From Candidimonas humi (GTDB lineage Bacteria > Pseudomonadota > Gammaproteobacteria > Burkholderiales > Burkholderiaceae_B), in the NCBI RefSeq assembly GCF_019166065.1, contig NZ_JAHTBN010000001.1, positions 186,001 to 250,000 of the forward strand: a DNA stretch of 64,000 bases. Reading direction: 5' to 3'. Positions 37,331 to 46,474 of the stretch are shown piece after piece. The notes under the pieces are model-generated. The model was not told where the DNA came from. It made no database searches and saw nothing but the letters and a program-made list of their open reading frames with translations. The position numbers and the translations under genes were made by a program. Numbering within the stretch: the stretch's first letter is position 1; each line of letters opens with the position of its first letter.

Positions 37331-40300
37331 ATGTCCAAGTCCGTATCTGCCGTCCGCGGAGCGCATGCGCGCTCGCTCTCCAAGTCTTCTTCATTTCGTT
37401 CCACCGCTACAAGCGCTATCCGTGCCGCCAAGGCAAGTACGCCGGTGCGCTGGAAGCTGGCGGCTTGTACGTTTGCCGTGCTGGGCGTGTTGTCTCAGCC
37501 CGTTTGGGCTGATGGCGGTAGTGGTTCGTCAAGTGCCATCGGGATTGAGGGAGGGGCGGGCGGCATGGCTACCAACCCTGACGGTACAAACGGTACTCCC
37601 GATCAACTCACTAGCCCAGCTCCTGCTGGCGGCGGTGGTGGTGGCGGTGGTGGTGTCAGCCTAACAACCGGTGTGGCAGGTAAAGGGGGGGACGGTGGCG
37701 GTTCGCCCGCCAACGAGAGCGTCGGGACCAGCGGCGGTACAGCGGGGACAGTGACTGATACGACGACATCGAACAACAATGGGCACATTATTGGTGGGGC
37801 TGGCGGTACGCCTTTGGATGGCGTAGGTGGCGGTGGAGCAGGGGGAGGCGGTGGCGGTGGCTTTGGGCTGGTTCTTGGTGTCTCGGGCAATAATAGCGGC
37901 ATTATTGACGGAGGCGCTGGCGGAAGCGGTGGCAACTCTCCCCTACAGTCCGGCGGCGCGGGCGGCGGTGGTGAAGGGGGAGGCGGCTTATTGTTTATCG
38001 TGAATGGTACTTATGGCAATGCTGCTGGTGGTACTTTGGCCGGTGGCGTGGGTGGAGCGGGCGGCAATGGCGGCCTTGTGGACGGCGGCATGGGAGGTTC
38101 CGGCGGCGCTGGCGCCGTCTCCACCAGCGGAGGCATGCTTAGCAACGCCGGCACGATAACTGGGGGGGCGGGCGGCCTAGGCGGGTCGATTACTTCCGGA
38201 GGAAGCGGGAGCGGAGGCGCCGGTGGAGCGGGTGGCGCTGGCCTGATAGGTTCGGACCTGACGATCATCAATATCGGCGGCACGATCACCGGTGGCGCTG
38301 GTGGCAACGGCGGTACTGGCGAAGATATCGCCACTTCGGGAGCAAACGGTGCCGGAGGTGTCGGCATCATCGGGTCGAATTTATATATTGTCAATGGCGC
38401 CGTGGCTGGCGTCGCCAATGGCACTATCACCGGCGGCGCGTCGGGTGGCGGAGGCCAGGCCGATGCCATCCAATTTACGGGCGGCGACAATACGCTCGAA
38501 CTTCGTGCCGGAGGCTACATCAACGGCGTGGTGGACGCCAGAGGCGGAGACCACAACACGCTGATCTTGAGCGGCGACTACAACAGCACTTTCAATGCCT
38601 CATCGATTGGAGAGGACGGCCAGTACTGGGGGTTCGATTCTTTCGAAAAAACAGGGACAAGCGATTGGACCTTGCTCGGCAGCACCTCGGCGGTCACGCC
38701 CTGGGTGGTGAGCGGGGGTTCTTTGTACATCGGAGAGGACGGCAGCTTGGGCGCCACTTCGGGCGGTTTGACACTCAATGGCGGCATGCTGGCGACGACC
38801 GCAGGTTTTGCTACCAGTCGGGCGATCACGCTGGACGGAGTAGGGGGCACGATCCAGGCCGGCATCGATTCTTCGCCCCTGGAGCTCAATGGCCTGATCC
38901 AGGGCCCGGGCAGTTTGACCTTGACGGGCAATGGCTTGGTCGAGATCAATCACGCCAATACCTATTCGGGCGGCACGAATGTGTACGCCGACGTGGACGT
39001 GCGCACCACGGGGGCATTGGGCACCGGCCCGGTGGCCGTAGTGGGCGGTATGGACAGCGGCTCGGAAGATCCGATCCTGACCTTCGAGAACGGCGCCAGC
39101 GCCGGCAGCCTGTCGATCACCAATAGCGTGAGCGCGGTCACCGGCTTTGCGGACACCGCTACGGCGGGCAATGCCGCGATCATCAATACCCAAGGCGGCG
39201 TGACGGCCTTCTACGACACGGCCAGTGGCGGGTCCGCCTCGATCATCAACCAGAATATCGGCGCAACAGCCTTTGCCGAAAACGCCAGCGCCGGCAGCGC
39301 GACGATCACCAACCAGGATCATGGCGCGCTGCTGATCCTGGATCGGGCCACGGCCGCGGGCGCCAAGGTGATCAACCAGGCGGGCGGCGTCGTGGACATC
39401 AGCTACACGGACACCGGCACGAGCATCGGCTCGCTGTCGGGGGCGGGCGATGTCTACCTGGGCGGCAAGCAACTCAGCCTGGGGGCCTTGGGGGGCAACG
39501 ACACGATCTCCGGCGTCATCTCCGACGGCAGCCTTTTGGCCAACACGGATGCCACGCTGGGCGACGTGGCGAATGCGACGGGCATTACCCATGCGGGGAC
39601 ACAGGCGGACATGGGCGGCAGCCTGGTGAAAGTGGGTACTGGAACGCTGATCCTGAACGGCGCGAACACATATACCGGCGGCACCACGGTGGATGCCGGT
39701 ACGCTGGCAGTGGGCGATGCGGATCATGCTTCGGCCAGCATCCTGGGCGATGTGCAGGTCAACGCGGCGGGCACGCTGCGCGGCCACGGCAGCATCGCGG
39801 GCAATGTGAACAGCATCGGCACAGTCTGGCCGGGAGGGTCGATCGGCACGCTGACGATAGGCGGCAACTACACGCAGTCGCCCAGCGGCACGCTGCAGGT
39901 GGAAGTCAGCCCGACGGCGGCTTCGCAACTGAAGGTGGGTGGCACGGCCACCCTGGCCGGCACGCTGAGCCTGCTGTATGCGCCGGGCACCTACACCACC
40001 AAGACCTACACCCTGGTCAGCGCGGGCTCGGTCAATGGGGCCTTTTCCACGGTGACGGGCAACGCCCCCACCGGCGTGACGCAAGGCATCACCTATGCGT
40101 CGAATGCCGTCGGCCTGAGCTTGACCGGCTCGGGCTCGGTGCAGCCGGTAGTAGTGGCCCCGACGCAGGCGACCATCTTCGGTGCCGTAGGTTCCTCGGC
40201 GCTGCGCGCCGGGCAGGGCGCCAATGAGGTATTGCTGGATCGGCTGGCCGGCCCTTGCGGCGTGGCCGCGAGCAGCGCTGCGTCGCGGGGCGCGGCCGGT

Positions 40301-41230
40301 GGGAGTTCGGCGGGCACATCATCCATGGCCAGCGGCCAAGCAGCGGGCGCATCAGGCGCGTCCGGCGCCTCAGGCTCCGCCGCGCAATCCCTGTCCTGCC
40401 CGCGCCAAGGCAACGGCCTGTGGATCCAGGCGCAGGGCACGGACACCCGCATCGACGGCAACCACGGTGCGCCGGATTCACGCGACCGCCGCTACGGCTT
40501 CCTGACCGGCGTCGATCACCAATGGAAGGGCTGGACGGTCGGCGTAGCCGGCGGCTACAGCCATGCCGACGTGACCGAGTCGGGCAATGGTTCCAAGGGT
40601 ACGCTCGATACCCTGCGCATTGCCGGCTATGGCGCAAAGAACCTGGGCGCCTACACCCTGGCTGGGACCTTGGGCTACGCCTATGACTTCTCCTCGACCA
40701 CGCGTTCGTTCGGGGCGCTGGGCAGTGCGAAGGGCGATGGTCACGGCCAGGAATTCACTGCCGGCCTGCAGGCCAGCCGTCCCTGGTCGCTGGGCCCGGT
40801 GGTGCTGACGCCGCGAGTCGGGGTGCGCTACGCCTATCTCGACGGCCTGGGTACCGATGAGACCGGCCCGACGGCGCAGAACCTGGGCGTGGCGAACCAG
40901 CACCTGCAAAGCCTGCAGCCCTACGTGGGCGTGACGCTGGACTATCCCTTTACCTTGCGCAACAGCGACAGGCCGGCGTCGGTGCAACTGCGCGCGGGCT
41001 ATGCCTACGAGACGCAGAGCGCGGGTCGCAACGTCTCGGTGACGGCGGCTGACGGCACGGGCTTCGTGATTGCGGGTACGCGCGACACGCGCGGGCTGGT
41101 GACGGCGGGGCTGGGGGCGACGCTGCCGGTGGGCAAATCGACCAGCGCTTATGTGCGCTACGACAGCGTGCTGCACATGGGCAACGTGAATGCCCAGTCG
41201 CTGCAGGCGGGAGTCGACTACCGGTTCTGA
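37331..41230 (+). CDS. Type V autotransporter, glycine-rich passenger
   Basis: 1,299 residues. An extended signal region (residues about 1-61, VRWKLAACTFAVLGVLSQPVWA before DGG) is followed by a strongly Gly-rich segment with GGAGG/GGSGG repeats (about 70-380). A beta-helix-like region then has four imperfect repeats of about 23 residues (about 584-690; FADTATAGNAAI..., FYDTASGGSASI..., FAENASAGSATI...). A passenger repeat NTYTGGTTVDAGTLAVG follows, and a C-terminal 12-strand beta-barrel from about residue 1030 ends in YRF. It is likely a surface adhesin. No protease motif is seen. The passenger's Gly codons are less GC-biased than in nearby genes. Confidence 0.93.
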   Translation: MSKSVSAVRGAHARSLSKSSSFRSTATSAIRAAKASTPVRWKLAACTFAVLGVLSQPVWADGGSGSSSAIGIEGGAGGMATNPDGTNGTPDQLTSPAPAGGGGGGGGGVSLTTGVAGKGGDGGGSPANESVGTSGGTAGTVTDTTTSNNNGHIIGGAGGTPLDGVGGGGAGGGGGGGFGLVLGVSGNNSGIIDGGAGGSGGNSPLQSGGAGGGGEGGGGLLFIVNGTYGNAAGGTLAGGVGGAGGNGGLVDGGMGGSGGAGAVSTSGGMLSNAGTITGGAGGLGGSITSGGSGSGGAGGAGGAGLIGSDLTIINIGGTITGGAGGNGGTGEDIATSGANGAGGVGIIGSNLYIVNGAVAGVANGTITGGASGGGGQADAIQFTGGDNTLELRAGGYINGVVDARGGDHNTLILSGDYNSTFNASSIGEDGQYWGFDSFEKTGTSDWTLLGSTSAVTPWVVSGGSLYIGEDGSLGATSGGLTLNGGMLATTAGFATSRAITLDGVGGTIQAGIDSSPLELNGLIQGPGSLTLTGNGLVEINHANTYSGGTNVYADVDVRTTGALGTGPVAVVGGMDSGSEDPILTFENGASAGSLSITNSVSAVTGFADTATAGNAAIINTQGGVTAFYDTASGGSASIINQNIGATAFAENASAGSATITNQDHGALLILDRATAAGAKVINQAGGVVDISYTDTGTSIGSLSGAGDVYLGGKQLSLGALGGNDTISGVISDGSLLANTDATLGDVANATGITHAGTQADMGGSLVKVGTGTLILNGANTYTGGTTVDAGTLAVGDADHASASILGDVQVNAAGTLRGHGSIAGNVNSIGTVWPGGSIGTLTIGGNYTQSPSGTLQVEVSPTAASQLKVGGTATLAGTLSLLYAPGTYTTKTYTLVSAGSVNGAFSTVTGNAPTGVTQGITYASNAVGLSLTGSGSVQPVVVAPTQATIFGAVGSSALRAGQGANEVLLDRLAGPCGVAASSAASRGAAGGSSAGTSSMASGQAAGASGASGASGSAAQSLSCPRQGNGLWIQAQGTDTRIDGNHGAPDSRDRRYGFLTGVDHQWKGWTVGVAGGYSHADVTESGNGSKGTLDTLRIAGYGAKNLGAYTLAGTLGYAYDFSSTTRSFGALGSAKGDGHGQEFTAGLQASRPWSLGPVVLTPRVGVRYAYLDGLGTDETGPTAQNLGVANQHLQSLQPYVGVTLDYPFTLRNSDRPASVQLRAGYAYETQSAGRNVSVTAADGTGFVIAGTRDTRGLVTAGLGATLPVGKSTSAYVRYDSVLHMGNVNAQSLQAGVDYRF

Positions 41231-41238
41231 GGCCGGGC

Positions 41239-41262
41239 GGTGGCCGGCGGCAGCCGGCCACC
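41239..41262 (+). terminator. Strong hairpin after the autotransporter gene
   Basis: GGTGGCCGGC-GGCA-GCCGGCCACC is a perfect 10-bp stem with a 4-base loop starting 8 bases after the stop codon. The following AGGCTTTATT has only a weak T-run. It probably ends or stabilises the autotransporter transcript. Confidence 0.65.
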
Positions 41263-41407
41263 AGGCTTTATTCGTTGCGGCTCTTGCATGTAAGCAAGGG
41301 GCTGTAAAGCAGACTTGCCTTCGTGCTCGATGCCGTATTGCGCGATGCCGGTACCGCTATTGCGGTCAATCGCCATTCTTACGCAAGATGAATTGCCTGC
41401 CTCGAGT

Positions 41408-43054
41408 TCAGGCGGAATTCGTGATTTGGCGCAGGCGCGCTTTATTCAATTTGCCGGTTGCCCCCTTGGGCAGTTCTTTCAGTATCACGAAGCGTTCAGG
41501 GATCTGCCAGCGCGGGAAACGCGCTTCGAGAAAGGCGGCAAAATCGGGCTGCGGCTGATCCCAGTTGTCTACCAGCGATACAAAGGCGAGCGGACGTTCC
41601 TGCCAAACCGGGTCGGGTATCCCGATCACGGCGACTTCATGGACCGCGGGATGTTCCGCCATCGCCGACTCCAGATCCAGGCTTGAAATCCATTCTCCGC
41701 CGGATTTGATAAGGTCTTTGGAGCGGTCGACGATTTTCACATAGCCGTCGGGGCTGATGTTGGCGATATCGCCTGTTTTCAGCCATCGACGGCCTTGAGA
41801 ATCGACGTCGAAACAATTTTCCCCGCCGCGGCGACTCTCGCTGTCGGGGTCGAAATAGGCATCCGCTATCCATGGCCCCCGAATCTGGAGTTCTCCCGTC
41901 GATTTTCCGTCCTCTGGTGCGAGAGTACCCTTGTCGGTAATGACCCGCACTTCGCAGCCAATCTGGGGCAGACCCTGGCGCATGCTCATTTCGGCCCATT
42001 GCGTATCGTTCAGCCATGAGCGCCGTGTGGACACCAGGCCCAACGGGGATGTTTCGGTCATGCCCCAGCAATGCCGCACCTTGATTCCATACTCGAGCAG
42101 GCCGTTGAGCAGGTCGGCCGAGACCGCTGCGCCGCCCACCGGCAGGCTCTTCAAGGACGCCAGCGTGTCCGGCTTGATTTCGCCGCTGCGCAGTTTTTCC
42201 AGCAGATTGATCCAGACGGTCGGCACGGCGGTGGCCAGGGTCACCCCGGCATATTCGATGAGAGCGGCCAGGGTCTTGGGATCGGATTGACGGACACTGA
42301 ACGCCTGCCCGGCCCCCGCCAGGCAGGATGCGTAGGGGAAGCCCCAGCCGTGCGCGTGGTACATGGGTACAACTGTCATGCACGTGTCGTGCTCGCTCAG
42401 CGCAATGCCGTCGGCGAACAGCATGGACATCGCATGCAGTACCGTCGAGCGATGGCTATACACCACGCCTTTCATTTTCCCCGTAGTCCCGGATGTATAG
42501 CAGATGCCGCAAGCCTCGTTTTCATCCAGCTCCGGCCAGTTGAATTCGGGGCCGCCCGAGGCCATGAAAGTTTCGTAGTCCAGCCAGGGTATGCCCTCGA
42601 CTGCGGGGTCCAGCTGCTGCGCGTCTTTGTGCAAACCCGCCACGACGACCGCCTGCACCGAAGCGGGCAGTGTGGTCTTGCGCAGCACGGGCGCCAATGT
42701 TTCGTCCACCAGGATCAGTCTGGGCAGGGTTTCACCCAACATGACCTGGATGGCTGCTTCGGACAGCCGCGCGTTGATGGTGTGCAGAATTCCGCCCATA
42801 GCCGGCACGGCCAGATAGGCCTCCAGGTGCTCCTGGGAGTTCCACATCAGTGTCGAGACGCAATCCCCTTGCCTGAAGCCGGCCAGCTTGATGGCACCGG
42901 CCAGCCGGTTTGCGCGTGCCACCGTCTGCGCATACGTGGCTTGATGGTAAATGTCACGGCGCAGCGTAGTGACCGTTTTATTCGGATACTGGCTGTGCAT
43001 GCGGCGCAGTATCATCGATACGGTCAAGGGGAAATTTTGCATTAAGCCCAGCAT
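41408..43054 (-). CDS. Acyl-CoA synthetase (AMP-binding, long-chain/medium-chain fatty acid ligase type)
   Basis: 548 residues of the adenylate-forming superfamily. Motifs: YTSGTTGKMKGVVYSHRS (P-loop), YHAHGWGFPY, WGMTETSPLG (A5), WLKTGDIANISPDGYVKIVDRSKDLIKSGGEW (A7-A8) and the catalytic Lys in KGATGKLNK (A10). It activates a carboxylic acid to its CoA ester. It is the last gene of an operon with an acyl-CoA dehydrogenase (31 bases upstream) and a periplasmic binding protein, suggesting import and beta-oxidation-type breakdown of one acid. The substrate is unknown. Confidence 0.93.
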   Translation of the reverse strand: MLGLMQNFPLTVSMILRRMHSQYPNKTVTTLRRDIYHQATYAQTVARANRLAGAIKLAGFRQGDCVSTLMWNSQEHLEAYLAVPAMGGILHTINARLSEAAIQVMLGETLPRLILVDETLAPVLRKTTLPASVQAVVVAGLHKDAQQLDPAVEGIPWLDYETFMASGGPEFNWPELDENEACGICYTSGTTGKMKGVVYSHRSTVLHAMSMLFADGIALSEHDTCMTVVPMYHAHGWGFPYASCLAGAGQAFSVRQSDPKTLAALIEYAGVTLATAVPTVWINLLEKLRSGEIKPDTLASLKSLPVGGAAVSADLLNGLLEYGIKVRHCWGMTETSPLGLVSTRRSWLNDTQWAEMSMRQGLPQIGCEVRVITDKGTLAPEDGKSTGELQIRGPWIADAYFDPDSESRRGGENCFDVDSQGRRWLKTGDIANISPDGYVKIVDRSKDLIKSGGEWISSLDLESAMAEHPAVHEVAVIGIPDPVWQERPLAFVSLVDNWDQPQPDFAAFLEARFPRWQIPERFVILKELPKGATGKLNKARLRQITNSA

Positions 43055-43085
43055 GGCGACTGTGTTTCCTTGATATTACCGTGCT

Positions 43086-44234
43086 TCAAAACTGGCCTTT
43101 GAGACATTCCCTGCCTACGATTTGCCGCATCATTTCCGATGTCCCGTCCAGGATGCCCACTACCCGCGCCTCGCGCCACATACGCTCTATCGGGCCGCTT
43201 TTCGCATAGCCATAGCCGCCGAAGAGCTGCAGCGTGTCATTGGCCACCTTGAAGACCATATCGGCGTTGGCCAGCTTGGCCATGGCAGCGTAGAGGGCCC
43301 TGTGTTCGGGTTCGTGGTCGAACCTCCAGGCGGCATCGTAAGCGGCCAGTTGCCCGTTGTGTATCGCAGTGGCCAGTTCGGCGATCTTCCATTGCGTTGC
43401 CTGGTTCTCGGACAAGGGCCGCCCGAATTGATGGCGGGTCTGTGCGCGCTCCTTGGCCAGTTCGAACATGGCCCGTGCCAGGCCCGCACTGTACGCGGCC
43501 CAGTGCGTGCGGCCGTGATCGAGGCAATACATGGCCAGCCTGAACCCCTGGCCCTCTTGGCCCAGCAAGTTTTCCCGGGGAATGGCGCAATCCTCGAAAC
43601 TTACCTCGTTGTGAAACGATCCCGAGCCTCCCAGCATTTCGATGGGGCTGCCGATCACCAGCCCCGCGGTATCTTTGGGCACGATGAACGCGGACAAGCC
43701 CGACCGGCCTCCTGCTTCGGTACGGGCAATCACCGTAAAGCAATCGGCAATCTGCGCATTGGTGATGAATATTTTCTGCCCATTCAGCACATATTGGTTT
43801 CCGTGAAGGCTGGCGCTTGTCGCGATGGCCGCGGCATCGGAGCCTGCGCCGGGCTCCGTCATGGCAAGCGCACCTATGAAATCGCCCTTGGCCAAGGGGA
43901 CCAGGTACTGCCGCTTTTGCGTTTCGGTGCCGGCCAGCTCTATCGCCTTGGAGCCGATGTGCACATTGACGCCGCAGGTATAGTAAAAGGCGATGTGCGC
44001 GGCGGCGAGCTCTTCGATGGCAATGCAGCTTCCTAGCATCGAAAGGCCCAGGCCTCCATATTCTGTCGGAGTATGCGTGCCGAACAGGCCCGCTTTTCTC
44101 ATCTTGCCCAGAACGTCCTGGGGAATGAATCCCTGGCGTTCCACTTGGTCCGACAGCGGAACCAGTTCGGACTGGACGAATTCGCGGATTTGTTGCCGCC
44201 AGGCTTCGAGTGGCGCATCTAGAAACGGGTTCAT
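43086..44234 (-). CDS. Acyl-CoA dehydrogenase
   Basis: 382 residues, FAD-dependent. Family features are GALAMTEPGAGSDAAAIATSA (FAD/substrate loop), YVLNGQKIFITNAQIADCFTVIAR, RHQFGRPLSENQATQWKIAEL and LQLFGGYGYAKSGPIERMWREARVVGILDGTSEMMRQIVGR with a catalytic-type Glu in the last motif. It introduces the double bond into the acyl-CoA made by the adjacent ligase. One base separates it from the upstream binding-protein stop, so the three genes form an operon. Confidence 0.94.
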   Translation of the reverse strand: MNPFLDAPLEAWRQQIREFVQSELVPLSDQVERQGFIPQDVLGKMRKAGLFGTHTPTEYGGLGLSMLGSCIAIEELAAAHIAFYYTCGVNVHIGSKAIELAGTETQKRQYLVPLAKGDFIGALAMTEPGAGSDAAAIATSASLHGNQYVLNGQKIFITNAQIADCFTVIARTEAGGRSGLSAFIVPKDTAGLVIGSPIEMLGGSGSFHNEVSFEDCAIPRENLLGQEGQGFRLAMYCLDHGRTHWAAYSAGLARAMFELAKERAQTRHQFGRPLSENQATQWKIAELATAIHNGQLAAYDAAWRFDHEPEHRALYAAMAKLANADMVFKVANDTLQLFGGYGYAKSGPIERMWREARVVGILDGTSEMMRQIVGRECLKGQF

Positions 44235-44235
44235 A

Positions 44236-45453
44236 TCAACTCTTCGTCACGAGGGGGCAGGTCGATTCGGAAAGCGGGATCGCCACTTGGTCACGCGGCA
44301 AAGTTTCCACGACCTTGTAGTAATCCCAAGGGTATTTCGATTCGGCCGGCGACTTCACCTGCATCAGGTATGCCTGGTGCAGCATTTTCCCGTCCTTGCG
44401 GATAGAGCCGTTGGCGGTGAAAAGATCGTTGATCGTGGTTTTATGCAGCACGGCCATGACCTTGTCGGAGTTCTTGGTTCCGGCCGATTTGACTGCGTTC
44501 AGGTAAGTGGTGATGGCCGAATACGTGCCGGCCTGGGCCATGTTCGGCATTTTTTGCATCTGGGCGAAATAGCGCTTGGCGAATGCCCGGGTCTTGTCGT
44601 TCATGTCCCAATACCAGGCTGTCGTCAGGTACATGCCCTGCGCGACGGGAAGCGTAAGACTGTGTATGTCGTTGATGAACAACAGCAGGCCGACGAGAGA
44701 CTGTTTTTTCGTCAGCCCGAAATCGTGCGCGGCCTTTATGGCGTTGATGGCATCGCCGCCCGCATTGGCCAGGCCGATCGCATTCGCCCCCGAACTTTGC
44801 GCCTGCAGGATATACGATGAAAAATCGGAGCTGTTGATGGGATGGCGGACGGACCCTTTTACGCTTCCGCCGTCTTTCTTTATGGCCTCGCTGGCGCTGG
44901 CCTGCAGCGAATGCCCGAAGGCATAATCGGCCGTGATGAAGAACCAGCTTTTCTTGCCGCGTGCGACCAGTGCCCGCACGGTGTCTATGGACAGCATGTA
45001 GGTGTCGTAGACATACTGGACGGTATAAGGCGTGCAGTCTTCATTGGTCAGCCGGGTGGTAGCCGATCCGGTGTCGAAATCGATCACTTTCTTTTGGGCC
45101 GCCACCTTGGCGATAGCCAGGCCCGTAGCCGAATTCGCGCCGTTCATCACCATATCGACGTGGTCCACGTCGATCCACTGGCGTGCCCGGGAGCTGGCGA
45201 TGTCGGGCTTGTTCTGGTGGTCCCCCGTCAACAGCTCCACCTTCCAGCCTGGCGTTTTCTTCAGGAAATCCGCAATGGCCAGGTTTGCGGCCACGATTTC
45301 TCCTTTGCCGCTCACGTCGGCATAGACGCCCGACATATCGGCCAGCAGGCCGATCTTTACATTTTCCGCATAGGCTGTGGCGCTACCCAGCGCGGCCAGC
45401 CCCAACGCCAGATTCCCCAGCAAAATGGGGAAGTTGAATTTGGAATGCATCAT
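44236..45453 (-). CDS. Branched-chain amino-acid-type ABC binding protein (LivK-like), no permease nearby
   Basis: 405 residues with a signal peptide (ILLGNLALGLAALGSATAYA before ENVKIGLLADMSGVYADVSGKG). It is a type-1 periplasmic binding protein: GDHQNKPDIASSRARQWIDVDHVDMVMNG and WFFITADYAFGHSLQASASEAIKKDGG are typical of the leucine/amide/urea group that includes binders of aromatic acids. No Liv-type permease or ATPase gene adjoins it. Leading an operon with an acyl-CoA ligase suggests it binds an organic acid. An AraC gene lies divergently 111 bases away. Confidence 0.92.
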   Translation of the reverse strand: MMHSKFNFPILLGNLALGLAALGSATAYAENVKIGLLADMSGVYADVSGKGEIVAANLAIADFLKKTPGWKVELLTGDHQNKPDIASSRARQWIDVDHVDMVMNGANSATGLAIAKVAAQKKVIDFDTGSATTRLTNEDCTPYTVQYVYDTYMLSIDTVRALVARGKKSWFFITADYAFGHSLQASASEAIKKDGGSVKGSVRHPINSSDFSSYILQAQSSGANAIGLANAGGDAINAIKAAHDFGLTKKQSLVGLLLFINDIHSLTLPVAQGMYLTTAWYWDMNDKTRAFAKRYFAQMQKMPNMAQAGTYSAITTYLNAVKSAGTKNSDKVMAVLHKTTINDLFTANGSIRKDGKMLHQAYLMQVKSPAESKYPWDYYKVVETLPRDQVAIPLSESTCPLVTKS

Positions 45454-45564
45454 TGTCGCCTCCTTATCGATGTCATTGACGCCAGCTTAGTAGGAAAAAC
45501 AACAGCGATATTCATTAAAATAGCCAGTTGATTTATTTTTTATGCCAATCTTTTTATTGCGGCC
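45454..45564. promoter_or_regulatory. Divergent promoter region of the acid-catabolism operon and the AraC gene
   Basis: 111 AT-rich bases (in part ATTCATTAAAATAGCCAGTTG) between the binding-protein gene and the AraC regulator. The promoters for both must be here. No clear palindrome is visible. Confidence 0.5.
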
Positions 45565-46374
45565 ATGTACGGGAAAAGCGAACGCCTGGAAGACTACGAA
45601 CACGCTGCCGGCACGGCGCAGGCCATGATGACGACCCTGGTTTCGGGCACGACTCGTCCCTTTGCGCCGGCGGCGCGAGGCAGGTTGTTCATCGCCCAGG
45701 CCGGAGCCGTCCAGTTCACGATCGACGGTCAACTGTGGGTGCTGGGTCCGGGCGGCGGGATCTGGGTGCCTCCCGAAGCGTCGGGGACATTCGTGGCGCG
45801 CAGCCGTTGCCGATTGGTCGTGGTCTTCATCGCGTCCACGGCCAAGAAGCGCTTGTTGCATGAGGCCAAGCGGGTGGTCGTCAGCCCGCTTTTGAGTGCC
45901 TTGTCGCACGCGCTGGCCGAGGCGCCGCAGGGGCGCCAGGATGCGCGATCGAAACGCATCGCACGGCTATTGGTAGGGGACGTCCACTACTTGCCGGTCA
46001 AGGCGATCGAGTTGCCGCTGCCGTGTTTGCCCAGGCTGAAGCAATTGTGCATACGCATGCGCGAGGATCCCGGCGCTGCATTGCCGGCAGCGGCGGCGGC
46101 ACGAGAAATGGGGGTGTCGCAGCGTACCTTCGGCCGCCGTTTCGAACGCGAAGCCGGCATGTCGTACGCCGCCTGGAGCCGCAGCGCAAAAATCCTGCAC
46201 GCGCTCACGCAAATTGCAAAAGGCGATTCGGTCTATAACGCCTCGATCGCCGCGGGCTTTTCCGGCGCCTCTTCGTTCTGCTCCACGTTCAGGCGCGTCG
46301 CCGGAATGACACCCAAAGAGTATTTTGACAGCAAGGGAAGTCTCTGGGATTCCGACGAAACCATGTTCGGCTAA
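45565..46374 (+). CDS. AraC-family regulator of the adjacent acyl-CoA operon
   Basis: 269 residues with an N-terminal cupin-like sensor (residues about 20-100) and a C-terminal double HTH (AREMGVSQRTFGRRFEREAGMSYAAWSRSAKILHAL...YNASIAAGFSGASSFCSTFRRVAGMTPKEYF). It is divergent from the binding protein, dehydrogenase and ligase operon, and is its likely activator. Confidence 0.9.
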   Translation: MYGKSERLEDYEHAAGTAQAMMTTLVSGTTRPFAPAARGRLFIAQAGAVQFTIDGQLWVLGPGGGIWVPPEASGTFVARSRCRLVVVFIASTAKKRLLHEAKRVVVSPLLSALSHALAEAPQGRQDARSKRIARLLVGDVHYLPVKAIELPLPCLPRLKQLCIRMREDPGAALPAAAAAREMGVSQRTFGRRFEREAGMSYAAWSRSAKILHALTQIAKGDSVYNASIAAGFSGASSFCSTFRRVAGMTPKEYFDSKGSLWDSDETMFG

Positions 46375-46474
46375 AGGGCCGGCCAGTCAGGCTTTCGCCG
46401 CTGATTCCCACCTTTCTCCCGTTCCGGATGCTTGCTCGAAAGGGCGTTCACGGCCAGGGACGGATAGCCACAGC

